Assembly (NCBI GenBank): GCA_006937955.1
Contig: SSNP01000093.1
Location: forward strand, 1,145,768 to 1,209,767
Direction: 5' to 3'
From: Pachypanchax playfairii
Lineage: Eukaryota > Chordata > Actinopteri > Cyprinodontiformes > Aplocheilidae
DNA length: 64,000 nucleotides
Shown here: positions 45,101-57,143 of the stretch, in pieces
Numbering within the stretch: the first letter of the stretch is position 1
How the letters are laid out: every line of letters begins with the position of its first letter
The notes under the pieces: generated by a model
Told to the model about the DNA's origin: nothing
Database searches by the model: none
What the model saw: the letters and a program-made list of their open reading frames with translations, nothing else
Program-made: the position numbers and the translations under genes

Positions 45101-45174
45101 TCAAAACATCGTTGGCATCAAGCATTCGGCTTCTGTATGATGTCTCGAAACGTCCTTGGCACTGAATGAGTTAA
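45010..45174 (+). repeat. End of a TTAA-type (piggyBac-like) element
   Basis: Ends in TTGGCACTGAATGAGTTAA at 45174, the same terminal text as the element at 60178-63291. The opposite end was not found. Confidence 0.55.
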
Positions 45175-45719
45175 CAGTAAATTAAGGCCGTATTCATCTT
45201 TTGCGGGAGATATAAACACAAGCCAAACACTGTATTGGCAGCCCGCTCCTCACGGGCTCAAGCACACACACCATGGGGACTGATGGTGGGAGGGAGGACA
45301 GCTTCACTCTCATATGTTTGCGTCGTGCTCTCACTAAAAGCTCCACTCAACAGAAGATACACATACAATGGCAGAGTGAAAGAAAAGATCCAAAATATGA
45401 CTTGGCTTGGCTATGACAAAAATAGATGTCGACAATGCACACTGTCAAAAATGCAAAGGAGGGAACGTGAGTAATTTAGCCAAATGCCTTGCTAAAATAC
45501 ACCAAAGACAAACAGAGAGATGCTCAGTGTTTGACTGCCTGAGTGCTGCAGCAACATCAACAAGCCCTTTAACATTCAAAATCTTTCATTTTGGTTCTTA
45601 ATTGTACTGTTTTATGGGGAAGTTATGTTTGATATTTTTAATTTGAATACCTTAAACATTTTAAAATAGACAACATAATATTTTTAGTTTTTGATATATA
45701 AAATAAATTAGTGTTTTTA
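45175..45719. other. No gene seen
   Basis: No supported exon or classifiable repeat. Confidence 0.4.
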
Positions 45720-46274
45720 TTAAAGGTACAGTATGTAAGAATTAGACCTTGTCAAATCCGAATCTCGCAGTTCACATAGGAAAAAAAAGTCTACTCTCAG
45801 CCACTCACCCTTCCTGATTTTTCTGTTGAGTTGCCAGTTCTGATGTTGATTCTCGTTTTGATTCTCTTGTGTTTGTTCCATTTTTGGGAATGTCTGAAGA
45901 CCTGTTTGTTCAGCATTGAGTTTTCCTAAGTGCATTTGAACGCCTCATCACATGCAGCTCTGCTTATCAGTTGGAAGGATGTGGTGGTTTCTTACTCTTT
46001 GCTGCTGCTCATTGTGGAATTACAGCTGCTTGTGTTGAAGACTTGGCAGCCTTGCAGACTCACATGTGATTCGTTATGGAACCAGGAAGTCTGGACGTGT
46101 AAATAATGATTCTGGTCCGGGCTAGCTTTTATAAAATGACAGAAACTAGCAACCACCTGGGCGGCTGAGATCGAGACAATGTTACAATGTGACTTTAGTT
46201 TCAACATCAGTGGTACATTAGACTGCTGGGTGAGTATTTCACTGTAAAATTCTAATATACTCATTACATATTAA
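45720..46274. mobile_element. Possible TTAA-flanked element, decayed
   Basis: Begins TTAAAGGTACAGTATGTAAG. Near 46245-46274 an AATTCTAATATACTC stretch followed by ATTAA could be its degenerate inverted end. Non-coding. Weak call. Confidence 0.35.
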
Positions 46275-46723
46275 TTTTGTGCTTTTTATTTTGTTGTTTA
46301 TTTTTCGTGCTTTGCTGTTCCAATTGTTAAAAAATAAAATAATTATACAGTGATCTCTCAGTACTTCGTGTTCAATTTTCACGGATTCACCACTTCGTGA
46401 TTTTCAAAAATATTCATTCAAGAATAAAAAATCTAAAACACCGCGCTTTTGGCTGTTCGTTTAACTCCCTACACTTCCTCCGCGGTCGGTTGATGACCCA
46501 GCGCCTCTATCTGAAGACGAGGCGCCTCCTGAAGAGCTATAAAACTCTCATTAGTACCTGTGCAGTCACATGGTCACCTTCATTGCACTGCACAGGTCCT
46601 TCATCACCATCATCAGTCAACCAACGCAAAGCTATATAGTCATCACTGTACGCAGAAGCGCCGCGACATGGAGCGATCAGCTGTTCCCCTGTTAATAGAC
46701 GCGTCTTTCTCTGCGCCGGTGTC

Positions 46724-46862
46724 ATGCCATAAAGTGATCTTCTGCCATAAACTGATCGGCACTCATCGGCGGCGCGGGAGCGCGCACGGCGTTCCCCGGT
46801 TCAAGCGTAACCACTGGATAAAACAGGATACTTCGTCCATATATGAACGGATAAAGTGTGCT
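46724..46862 (+). repeat. Left arm of an inverted repeat (~140 bp)
   Basis: Nearly identical in inverted orientation to 48641-48783. Shared words include GTGATCTTCTGCCATAAACT and GGATAAAACAGGATACTT. Only a few single-base differences are visible. Confidence 0.85.
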
Positions 46863-47010
46863 GTGAAATGTCAGTGTTTTTGACAGATTTTCAGCTTTTG
46901 CCGACGGAGATGTGTCCTGTAAGGGATTTTCACTTAATCTAAACCTGGCTATTCGTCAGTTTAAACTTATGTTTGAATTGAGAAAATGAAGTACATTTAT
47001 TACAACTTAT

Positions 47011-47870
47011 TGTCAGGATCTCTGCTGCTGGTGGGTGGTGTGTATGTGCTTATTGTTTTGCAGGGCGTGGCAGCAGATGATCAGTGAAGACAGGTGTGGA
47101 TCATTACCCAGCTCAGGAGAGCTGGGTACTTAAGCGGAGGAGGAACAAGAGACAGACGCCAGTTTGTTCCACTACATTTCGTGGTAACAGAGTGGCCAGT
47201 GATTATCACCAGAGCGTATTATAGCAGTGTTTAACCTGCCTTCTCTCTCCTTGTGCTTAGCCCGCTGTCCTGGAGCTCCTCTCCCGACTACAGTGCCTCA
47301 GCGTGGTAATCTACCCGCCTACCGTGAGGATTGGCTTCACCTGGATTTCACAAGAGCTCCGTTGCGGTGTTACGCGACCAGCTCTCTCCCTCTGGCTCCC
47401 TGTCTGTCTCTGGCTTCCTCTGATCCACACCTTCCCGGTCAGCGCGCTGCTGTCACCCCTGCTGCAGTCACGTCTGCACGAACAGCACCCGGACCCGGAT
47501 CTCCTGAACATTATCACGAACAGTCTGGATCACCACCCCCGCGGCAGTGTCTCTGGATCCCTCCTCACAACCGGACGACAAACACGTTCCCGTGAGTTTA
47601 ACGAGCACGATCCCCGCACACCGCAGCTGGTATCACAGCCTGTCACTAACCTCTCTCTCTCTCTCTCTCACAACCCAGGACCGTTCCTGTCCCGCACCAG
47701 TTCCGTCCTGAGTTTCATCCCCTGTGTACAGTTTACTTTTGTGTGTATTTTGGAGCACTGTACAATATTAAACACTGTTAAACTGCAAAGTTGTTTCCTC
47801 GCTGTGTGTGTTTGGATTTGGGTCAATCTTGGAGCTCGCAAACAACCCCACCTGGTACTGAACCATGACA
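47011..47870 (+). mobile_element. Solo LTR, 860 bp
   Basis: Starts TGTCAGGATC and ends GAACCATGACA (TG...CA, with TGTCA/TGACA ends), and is flanked by a perfect 5-bp duplication CTTAT (47006-47010 and 47871-47875). It contains a promoter-like GGGTACTTAAGCGG and AATATTAAACACTG. No internal retroelement sequence is present, so it is best read as the product of recombination between two LTRs. Orientation is inferred from the promoter-like region. Confidence 0.8.
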
Positions 47871-47937
47871 CTTATGACTTGTTGATTGAATAAAATCCTA
47901 ACTACACATATTAAAAACTAAATGGTAACTTCATATC

Positions 47938-48100
47938 TTTTTAAGGTGGAATATATTTTTAAAAATGGTATTTTCTCTTGCCATAAATTGATCAGGGCCT
48001 ATATAATGTGCACAACATCTGGAATCTCTCTGGGAATATACTCATTTATTCCTAATACTCAAACTACACAGATTTAAGGCCACCTGGGACACCGGGTGGT
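47938..48100 (+). repeat. Second inverted repeat, left arm (partner 48430-48645)
   Basis: TTTTTAAGGTGGAATATAT, GTGCACAACATCTGGAATCT and CAAACTACACAGATTTAAGG recur inverted at 48430-48645. In the right part the order of the blocks is permuted, which shows repeated rearrangement of one ancestral unit. Confidence 0.75.
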
Positions 48101-48429
48101 CTCGTCTAGCTTCTTATCTAGCGTGTATTGCGGTGAAATATAAACTGCGCTGAGTAAAGGCCTACTGAGGGACAGCTAAGCGAGCAGGAAAAGGAGTTTA
48201 AAAAAATTCTTGATCAATTCATGACAGTCATGAAAAAATCAGATCAAAGTTTATGAGAAATTTCTAACAAGAGAAAATATTGACAAAAGTGCTTCACATA
48301 GAATATGTCTAGATTTATGTAAAATAAATCAATAAAACTGTAATAAAAAATACATAATCACATTTAAAATACTAATTTTAAGGTCATATTCAACATTAAA
48401 TAATAAACAGACAATAATAAATGATCATG

Positions 48430-48783
48430 AATATTCATTTACCAGGGAAATTCCAGATTTTGTGCACATTATATTGGCCCTGATTAATTTATGGCAATGG
48501 AAAATACAATTTTTAAAGATATATTCCACCTTAAAAAGATACGGGTTGTCCCAGGTGGCCTTAAATCTGTGTAGTTTGAGTATTAGGAATAAATGAGTAT
48601 ATTACCAGAGAGATTCCAGATGTTGTGCACATTATATAGGCACACTTTATCCGTTCATATATGGACAAAGTATCCTGTTTTATCCAGTGGTTACGCTTGA
48701 ACCGGGGAACGCCGTGCGCGCTCCCGCGCCGCCGATGAGTGCCGATCAGTTTATGGCAGAAGATCACTTTAGGGCACGACACC
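48430..48783 (-). repeat. Right arms of both inverted repeats
   Basis: Carries, inverted, the copies of 46724-46862 (at 48641-48783) and of 47938-48100 (at 48430-48645), joined end to end. Confidence 0.8.
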
Positions 48784-49238
48784 TGTCCACAAGCGCTTCT
48801 CCTCCTCTGTTTATTCAGAGCTGTTTTTTCACAGTGGATAAGTAAATAACATAATCAAATAATTGAAGGGAGCTTGTTTTAATTATTCCTGCTACATCGT
48901 TCATCTTGAATTGACAACTCTTCTCTCTCTCATTCTTTCGGGGGAAATAGTGTTTCACCGTTTGTGTTTAGGCACCCAAAAAACCCGCCCCCCTCACTTA
49001 GTCAGCACACTCTGTTGCGCTGTGTGTGTGTGTTTGTATATGTGTGTATGTTGTGTTTATTTTCATCTCTATAGTCTTGTTTAGAAACACAAATATGATC
49101 GCTTTTGTTAATCACGGTATTTTATTTTGAAGAATCACTTTTATTTTCAAAATTGACCGGATTGTCTTGTGTGTCTTGGTGTATCCCTACTTCGCGAATT
49201 TTCGCGGGGGGTCTGGAACCATAAGTGAGGGATCACTG

Positions 49239-50482
49239 TTGTTCATTTTTTGTATTTTTTCCCCTTTTGTTTTAGTCTTTAAAAAAAAAGTACAGATAAG
49301 GATACAGATAAACTACTGGATTGATAAGGAGTATCATTAAGAGTAGTATTGATAAATCCTTAACCATACCCATCCCTCCTAGTGTGTTTTGTCCCCTCTG
49401 CACAGGAACCATGTGGCACCACAGAACTGATTTAAAGGTAGCCTATAGTGGAGGAATTTTCTGAATTTCAGGAAAGAACCACCGTCACCACTTTTATGAA
49501 AAATGCACATGTGCAACACTCATACACTGTAAGAAAAGACTGTGAGATCTATAGTAAAACTTCCTAAAAGCCCTACAGTATTGTATTGTAAACATAAAAT
49601 CATTTATTTTTAGTTTAAGTCACAGTTAACCTTGGTAAACTACTTAACACTATTATTCTGTAATGTTTTTAACAAAAACCTGTCATTAGAATCTAATTTA
49701 TTTGTTGAAACTACAATTTCTGGTAACAGATATAGTGCATTGCTATTAACAAAACAATTTTGTTAAGTTGACATGCAAATGATGTAAAAGCAATCATTTT
49801 ATTCTGTAGTTTCTGCTTTGGTTTGGCTAGTTCTTTTAATCTATTTATTTATTTATTTAATAACTTATTTTGCATTAACACTTTACATTCTAATTATTCA
49901 ATGCAGTAAATGCCATCATTACCCAGAGTTTTGTTATGATATAAAAAGCATGTTTTCACACAGTCACAAAAATTGCACTAAAATGAACTCTGATAACGGC
50001 CGTAAACACTTCCTGCTCAAACCCCAATTCACTATGGAACAGAGGTGTGGCTGAGATAGAGCTTATTTATACTCAGGGGTGCACATAATACTTTTGGCCC
50101 AGGGTTGTTGTTTGGTCCTCACATTTTTAAATGTGTCTTGCTGTGTCTCTTCCGAGCTCCTCTGCTTCGTTTTTGGTTTCATCAAGCTTCAAATTCAGTC
50201 TGTTTACTTTACCTGGCTCTATATTTGTTTCAATAAAAATCCTTTAATTGTTGAAAAAATCAAGAGAAACCAGTAAAATATAAAAATACTGGTAAAAAAA
50301 AACCTTCAGAGTTCAGGTTGGATTGTTTACAGGTTTGATTGTTCACTTTAATCTACATTTAACAGTTTGGTGTTGAAATTTATTAGTCAGCTGTTGGAGC
50401 TTCTGTCATTTACTGTAACTGTTTTTTGTTTTGAAATGATGAGGATGTTTGTAATGTGATGCAGTATGCAAGCATACCTACT
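49239..50482. other. No gene seen
   Basis: AT-rich, non-coding. A short TTTA repeat lies near 49838-49858. TTAAAGGTAGCCTATAG near 49431 resembles a TTAA-element end but has no partner. Confidence 0.4.
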
Positions 50483-50735
50483 AAATAACTTTTCTGCTTT
50501 TCCCACCCAATGGTTAAAAGCAGAATTACAACTGTTGTAAACAGCCGTGTCTCAGACGACTGTTGTGTTCTGTTGAAACATGCTACCTGACGAGATGTGC
50601 TACCAATCCCTTCTGCACATGTGCTATTCTTGACTTCAATAAACAGATATATCGTTTACACTAAAGATGATGTTATTTTTACTTTTGTTGCATTGTCAGA
50701 GTGAGAGGTGAATGTTTTGACACACCTTATATCAG
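50483..50735 (+). repeat. Partial copy of the long-end TTAA element
   Basis: Matches the ends of 19036-22431: ACTAAATAACTTTTCTGC, AGCAGAATTACAACTGTTGT, GATGTGCTACCAATCCCTTC, GTGAGAGGTGAATGTTTTGA. A single end-region copy with a degraded terminus. Confidence 0.75.
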
Positions 50736-50780
50736 CTGATCTTCTTAGTCATGACTCCCAAACTATGAAACAAGTTGTCT

Positions 50781-51289
50781 TTAAAGCAGAACTAAGTAAG
50801 TTTTGCTCTCGCTCTCCCCCTACTGGTCCCCTGTGAAAGCTCACTGTCGTAACGTTCCCCCGCCGCCGCAGACCCCNNNNNNNNNNNNNNNNNNNNNNNN
50901 NNNNNNNNNNNNNNNNNNNNNNNNCGCCGCCCCCCCAACAACAACGCGCAGAGAACGCTTTTGCAAGAAGAAAGAAAAACAAAACCAAGAAAATGTCTCG
51001 ACAGGTGAGTATTATTGTCATCTTTGCGCTCCTAAGGGTGGCGTTGCTAACAACGGCAAGGGCTTCATGCTTGTATTTCTGTACGTGAGTGTGAGTGCCG
51101 TAAAGCAGGTTTGTTCTCGCGAGATTAGTCGGGTCCGATCCACTGAAAGTTGCAAGTGCTGCTTTCAGGACACAGACCCCGGAGGGAGGGGAGGGACCCA
51201 CGAATCACCCCGCCAAGTCCTTGTTTACCCCCACAGGGACTCTAGAAAACATTTATTGAGGTGAAAAAACTTACTTAGTTCTGCTTTAA
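50781..51289. mobile_element. TTAA-flanked miniature element with assembly gap
   Basis: TTAA at 50781-50784 and 51286-51289. Perfect inverted ends AGCAGAACTAAGTAAGTTTT on both sides. It lies 45 bp from the partial copy at 50483-50735 and shares the AGCAGNACT start with that family. A gap of 48 N (50877-50924) interrupts a GC-rich stretch. No transposase. Confidence 0.88.
50877..50924. other. Assembly gap of 48 N
   Basis: Unsequenced bases within a CCGCCG-rich stretch; any protein reading across it is meaningless. Confidence 0.98.
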
Positions 51290-54200
51290 GTATTAAACAA
51301 GCATCTTAACTTCCTGTTTTAAAATCTCTTTTAAAAACATGTTCCCAGTGGCCTTAAGCAAAGTGTGTCCTTTAATACTTTTAGTCTTATTTATGTCTTG
51401 GTTCAATTTATTTAACATTATTTATTAAAGTCCAACAGCACTTTGGTTTAACTTGTTTTTTTAAATGTGCTTTCTAAATAAATTGGACTTGAACTTGAAC
51501 TCTGTAGAGGGCGCAGCAGCATAAGTATAGTATAGTATAGTATATAGGGGGTGTATATGACGGGCTAGGTTTCATTGTGTAAAGGCATGTTTAGTCGCAG
51601 ACTGAGAAGATAGCCCCACTGTTTGTTCACTGCCGCAGAGATCAACCTGAAGGAGGAGAGGAGGGGGAGGGGAGGCTAGCACTGCAATGCAGATCATTGA
51701 CTGAGAAGGCTGAGGGAGAAGAGAGGGGAGGAGACTGAAAAGGAGAAACATGCCAGCTCTGCAGAATGCCAGTGGGGACGTCTTAGGGATTCCCTGATGA
51801 TTTGGAAAAGATACAGAAGGAAGAATGGCAATATGAAAAGACCAGCAAAATAAAAAACAGGGAGACATGACTGGGATGGAACCGACAACACAAATCTACA
51901 TCTACATTTAGACTTGACAACCATGAGCTGCGTATTTTAGAAAATTAGCTGGAGGTAATTAGAGGTCTGGCTTTTTATTCAAAGCTTGTCCAAGTTTGAC
52001 ACGATACAGAACACGTTCTTTAGTTTTCACTCAAACAGGATGAATTACTTTTTTTCAAATCAGGTAAACAAAATGAAAAAGAACTATGTTGGGACTGAGG
52101 TAGAATCTTTTTATAATGTTTTATAAAAATATCTACATACGTGTGACCTTTACCAGGGCATTAATATAGAAAATATTGCTGTAGATTGCAAAGAAGGGGA
52201 TCAAAAACTGAGCCTTGTGTCACAACTGAATGTTAAGACCACTGGTGTTGTTAGGTTCCTTTTAGGGGGTCTTCAGCCCCCCAATTATTTGGGTAGATGT
52301 TTTTTTCATTTAAATTTTTTTAATTTTAAAATTTGTTTAGATGTTACATGCTCACCACAATGATGACACTGGTGTAACTGGTACAGGAGTTTTATTTTAA
52401 TTCTGAAACAGAAATAATAATTAACAATGAATATATGGCTACACTGTTGCACACCGTAGGTATCAGGAACAGACTTCCTCTATTTCCTGAATCCTGACAA
52501 CAGTGCTTGAGAGCGATACCCAGAGCAGACACCCAGAGCCATTAAAAGTCACTCAAACTTAACATTGAAAGAGAGCAACAATAGCACTCTGTTAAAGAGG
52601 CCATTCCATTAAAAACATTTTTTCTGAGGTTTCTGTTGAATATTTTAGCTCCACAGGTGTTCTTACCTTCATAGTTGGTGTGAAAACAGGTCAACAACTT
52701 CTCTTTCAGTTTTAATCTCTCAAACTACGCATATTGTGGAGGTATTGTTCCTAAAAAAGGTCACTGTCTGAACAAAAGTTCCACACAAGCGCATTTCTTG
52801 TGAAACAAAGCAGTCACTGAAAGCACAGTTATTCTTGTTTGTTATGCATATCCAACCAGGACGTGTGCAGCCCACACAAACGCAAGTTTACAATTTTTGT
52901 AATATTTAAACGCGATCCCGCTGAAAGCTTGCTGACTTCTTCCAATAAGATCTACCTCTTCCCGTCATGGCAAATTGTTGCGCTGGTCTTGTTTGACCAT
53001 AGCAACAGTAACTAAGGGGGCGGGGCTCGGCGAAAGGTTAATTATCATTCTGTTTTCTTCATTCCCAGGAACTATATCTATTTATTCATTTCAATAGTTA
53101 CACAAACAAATAACATTTATAACCATTTGCAATTTTTAAATCATCCTGAAGTAGCTCCACCTGCTAACCTCGTGGTTTTTCACAGAGTCAAAGACCCAGA
53201 GGAGATAATGAACTGTTTTTGTCTCCATCCTGTCACAGACAGGAAGAGAAACATATTGGACATATTAAACATATTGGACTGAACTGATTGTATTGTAATA
53301 ACTTTAGTTGAACTGATGGAACATGGAACCCAATTATTAAAAAAAAGCTGTACAGAAATGATAAAGAAGAAAGTATAAAATTGTTTATTGATGATACTTG
53401 ATGTGATTTTTCTATAAATTTTCTTTTTGCCATTACAGTTTGATATCCTGGCACGTGGACAGATAAGTAACAGTGGTTGCTACAAGATTTTTCTCAATTG
53501 CTTACTTCTTATTAGATTAGAACAGTGCATAAACATTAGATTGATAAAGACATAACATTTTAACATTGAAGTGCTCTTCATGCACAGTCACAAAATATAC
53601 GTGACAGACATCAGAGAGAGAAAGAAGTCTTTCCGAACATTGAATCATCAAGGCAGTTAGCATGGTTTGAATTGTTCAGCATCATGCAGGGCAACAGACA
53701 ACCAAAGTGGATCAGAGTTCATCCCAATGTGCTTGTGATGGAGTGTGAGTTACGCATAGCACAGACGACATCAAGCCTCTCATTCATGACAATAGTTGCA
53801 TATTGTTACGATACACTGTCACACTTACACTGCATGAAGGCGTTACCGAAGTCAAGGCAAACACACAGTTAATCCTAAAAACTGTTCAAGTGAATAAATA
53901 TTTATTGACAACTAATTTTTTCCTTTGAGAAAAAGAATCAAATATCATGAAAGTTTTCTTTCAGCTTATAATTAAGGTTGTTTTTTGATGAAGTTTTCAT
54001 GTATGCTAATCATATTTATTAAAATGCTGTGCAAAACATAATATTGCCGTTATTACCCTTGCGTACAATCTGCATGACCACAGATGTAAACATGGTGATA
54101 AACCTGCTCATGCACCCTCATGATCAACAGGAAGGTGATTAAATCTGCAGTTATCAAGATGATCAAGATGCAGGTCAAAAAAATCTAATAGTCTAAAATA

Positions 54201-55756
54201 GAAACTCTTTTGCTGTTACAAACACAAAATCTATAGATTCACATAAAGTTTGGTTCATTTGATTATTTTTGACATTACGGTTTAATTATTAGATTATTTT
54301 ATTATTATTATTATTATTATTAACAGTTGTTACAGATAGTCACTAAACTGGAAGGACAACTGATCATCAAATATCATTGTCGATCACATGGGTTTTTCCA
54401 TCATCAGTAGCCAAAAGAAAACTGGTTCACAGTCTCCAGGCTTCCCCAGAAACCTGCCAGAGATTTCAGAGACACTGGGGGAAGCTCAGAAAGGATGGTG
54501 CTGAATAATAACGAGCAGCAGATACTTTAGGGGGGAGAAGCTACAACCTTCAAAGCTGCTGAAGAGCAAGAGGGCAAACATTCAACTACATATGAAACAC
54601 AGAGATTCACAGTCACAGAATAATACTGCTGTGTACAACTCATCCTATGTGTTGGATTATCAACCCCAATAGCTTGCTGATGTTGTAACTTTAGCATCTT
54701 TAAAGCCAGATTAGAGTAATGAACACGTCCTCAGAAAAGAACTAGTAAAGCGAACACAACAGCTCACTTTTGGGAGATAGTCGTTCACAAAACTGAATTA
54801 GTTATTAAGGAATATGTGGAAGTCAGTCCAGTCACTCAGGTTCATAATCAGCTTTTTTGTGTGACAGATTTCAGTCCTTAACGTATTTGTTCCATGAAAA
54901 TCTCAACTGCTGGCCAAAACTGTCCCATGTTTGATAAAAAAGCTGATCTGCATACTGAAATCTGATTAAATGCGAAGATGCTTATTGTTTGGGTCTAGAA
55001 TATACTGCTTATAGCTATTATGGTTCATATCTGTGTAGAAACTTCCACATCTGAGCTGTTTGGGACCTTATTTTCATGTTGCATAAAACATTTCACATTC
55101 AGCATAAAAATACAAACTTTTTAAAATTATAAACTTCCTGACACAGTTTGCGTGCACAGTGTTCAGTCTATATGAAAGTAAAGACATTCTTATGTAATGA
55201 ATTCCAGTATTATGTAACATCTGGTGGATGGTCATATCACAACCTAAAACCTTCTCCATGATCAAATACTTTTTACTTTTGGAATCTCAGTGGAATGCCT
55301 TTGATGACACTGATAAAAGCCAATCACAAGTAGAAAGTCATTGTGATATAATCCTATGCTGAAGACCAAAAATGATACCATAACTCCAAATTTTGGATCA
55401 GCCTAGATAAAATAGGTATGAAAATAATTTTAAAGATACATTATTCTTGATCACAGTGCTAAAGTCCTGTTTTAAAACAATAACAATGAAACACTCATTT
55501 ATTACAGATAATATGTAAAAGGTTCTAAAATCCTCCTGAACAACAAACATGTCCATTATGATTCTTTGATTAAAAAATGACTTTATAACGCTGTCCTTCT
55601 TCCAGTTGAAGCCTGTAACATCTCAAAAAGCAAAATGTCATAAATATTTTTAAAAAGCTAATATTGTCTGCGATGACAAGTTCTGGATGTTCTACTCTGC
55701 TGGTTGGCTGCAGAATTGTTCAGGCTGGATCCTAAGACAGTAATTCTAGATCCACT
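51290..55756. other. KCNH1 3' flank and intergenic sequence
   Basis: No exon recognised in 4.5 kb. A TATAG-type repeat lies at about 51523-51546 and an ATT repeat at about 54290-54322. The right part is probably the 3' UTR of the minus-strand channel gene; minus-strand AATAAA occurs near 55497 among other AT-rich sites, and the true end cannot be fixed by eye. Confidence 0.45.
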
Positions 55757-56596
55757 TCAAGAGAGGCTGTTCCTGTCAGAATCGGGGGAGGGCGGCCGAG
55801 AGATCTCAAAGAAGGACCCAGAAGACTTTCTGGATTTGAGAATCTGAAGCAGTTCTGCTAGCTGAGTCTCCAGCACTGCCATGCGATTGTTTAGCGACTT
55901 CATGTCTCCTCTTAATTCTTGCTTCAGCTCAAGAAAAGAGGTCTGAAGACTCTGTTCTGGTATGGGACAAAAGACCCTCTTTTCATCTGACTGGATTGGA
56001 CTCCTCTCTTGCGGTGTTCTGGCATCACCAACATTGTCTAAGCGAAGGTCACTCTTTGTAATGCCACTATCACAGGAATCAGTTTTCTTGAGGGATATTT
56101 CCCCATGAGATGTAGTTCTGTCAGGCAGGGTTTCCATGGACTCTGCTTTGGAAACACTGCTCCATGAGTCAGCTTTCACAACAGCCTCTTTGAATCGCCC
56201 CCACCCTTTAGCCTTGGGAGGTTCTACAGATTTGCAGCAAGTCAAGTTGCCGTTTTGAGTGATGGAAGCATTGAGCATAACTCGGCTGGAGGTCTTGGAT
56301 GAAGAGGAAGCTGTAGAGGAGGTGGTGGGTGTGACTGAGCTCTCAGTCACCATGGCAATACTGGTGGAGGAAAGTATCTGTGGACCTCTAGGTTCCATGT
56401 GAGCAACACCTTTCTCTACATCACCCAAGGCTTGATTAACCCGCTCAGCAGCAAGTCGGGCCTCCTTCTGCTGGCGAAACCGCTGAAAGAGTCGTCTGAC
56501 TGGATGGTCTGGGGGTAAGTTTAAAGGTGCTTCATCTTTTCTTTTTAGCTTCTCCTCCTCTTCTCGTTTCACGTCACTTATCTTTCGGAAGATAAT
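55757..56596 (-). CDS. kcnh1: KCNH1 (EAG1) potassium channel, last coding exon
   Basis: Terminal exon of an ether-a-go-go voltage-gated K+ channel, encoding about 279 residues of the cytoplasmic C-terminus. The acceptor TTTTATAG precedes IIFRKISDVKREEEE; the stop is at 55757-55759. Family motifs in order: DHPVRRLFQRFRQQKEARLA, KAESMETLPDRT, KKTDSCDSGITKSDLRLDN, PIPEQSLQ, then a coiled coil (ELKQELRGDMKSLNNRMAVL) that in EAG channels drives tetramer assembly, and the end FEISRPPSPDSDRNS. ARLAAER and the ending favour KCNH1 over KCNH5. The middle (about residues 50-130) is serine/threonine-rich and variable. The pore, PAS and cNBHD exons would lie at higher coordinates, beyond the window; the intron is therefore at least 7.4 kb. 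Confidence 0.93.
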   Translation of the reverse strand: MIFRKISDVKREEEEKLKRKDEAPLNLPPDHPVRRLFQRFRQQKEARLAAERVNQALGDVEKGVAHMEPRGPQILSSTSIAMVTESSVTPTTSSTASSSSKTSSRVMLNASITQNGNLTCCKSVEPPKAKGWGRFKEAVVKADSWSSVSKAESMETLPDRTTSHGEISLKKTDSCDSGITKSDLRLDNVGDARTPQERSPIQSDEKRVFCPIPEQSLQTSFLELKQELRGDMKSLNNRMAVLETQLAELLQILKSRKSSGSFFEISRPPSPDSDRNSLS

Positions 56597-56743
56597 CTAT
56601 AAAATAATGAACAAAAAACGTACTTTAAGTTAGTTTGTAGACAGAAAAAAAAACTGAATATCAAACTCATGTTGTGAACTCATGTTTGTTGTAAACAAAA
56701 TGAGCATACGTCCCCTATCCATATGGATCAGCTCTACTTTAGC

Positions 56744-56999
56744 TCCTCAGGGGTTGCCATCTGGTGTCCTGGATGACGTGTCTTATAAGTTTCCTTTACA
56801 TGGGAGTGGCCAACATCGCAGGTTTATGGTGTCGGCCGCTCCCCCTGATGTTTGCAGGTCCTTGGAGGGTGGAGTCCTAGGTGTGTGGGAGCAGGTAGGC
56901 TCCCTCGTCCTTTTTAATAGTGCTTGGGCCCCTCCTCCTGATCTCTATGGACTTTTTAATCCATTGTCATCCAGGACACCAGATGACAACCCCTGAGGA
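56744..56999. repeat. 34-bp inverted repeat with 188-nt spacer
   Basis: Arms 56744-56777 and 56966-56999 are inverted copies with one mismatch (GGTTGCCATC against GATGACAACC). The right arm ends in CTGAGGA, the first core word of the ribozyme-like motif that follows. Confidence 0.9.
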
Positions 57000-57028
57000 A
57001 GGCTGCAGACGCAGCCGAAACACGTCGG
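56993..57028 (+). ncRNA. Hammerhead-ribozyme-like motif
   Basis: CTGAGGA, then a perfect 6-bp stem GGCTGC-AGAC-GCAGCC, then GAAAC, ACGTCGG. This is the order of the hammerhead core (CUGANGA, stem II, GAAA, short stem III, cleavage after GUC). Stem I is not satisfied locally beyond about two pairs. Similar short motifs are known in Penelope-like retroelements. Function is not shown. Confidence 0.35.
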
Positions 57029-57143
57029 AAGAAATAAGGTAAAAACAAAAAAAATCACCTTATACTGTATAAAGAAACATGCTGAATTAGTTCAAAAATA
57101 CAGACAAAATAAACCACATAAAACATTGTAACTCAGTTCTTCT

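Larger units (their letters stand above)
46348..49238. mobile_element. Tigger-like (TcMar) element with nested insertions
   Basis: The left end CAGTGATCTCTCAGTACTTC and the inverted right end CAGTGATCCCTCACTTATGG match the CAGTGRTCCCTC termini of Tigger-type elements. TA precedes the left end; TT follows the right, so the TA duplication has decayed. The 2.9 kb interior holds a solo LTR (47011-47870) and two pairs of inverted segments. No transposase is readable. Confidence 0.6.

Noticed and set aside
50749..51264. Frames crossing the N gap
   Set aside because: They contain unknown residues and lie in a non-coding TTAA element.
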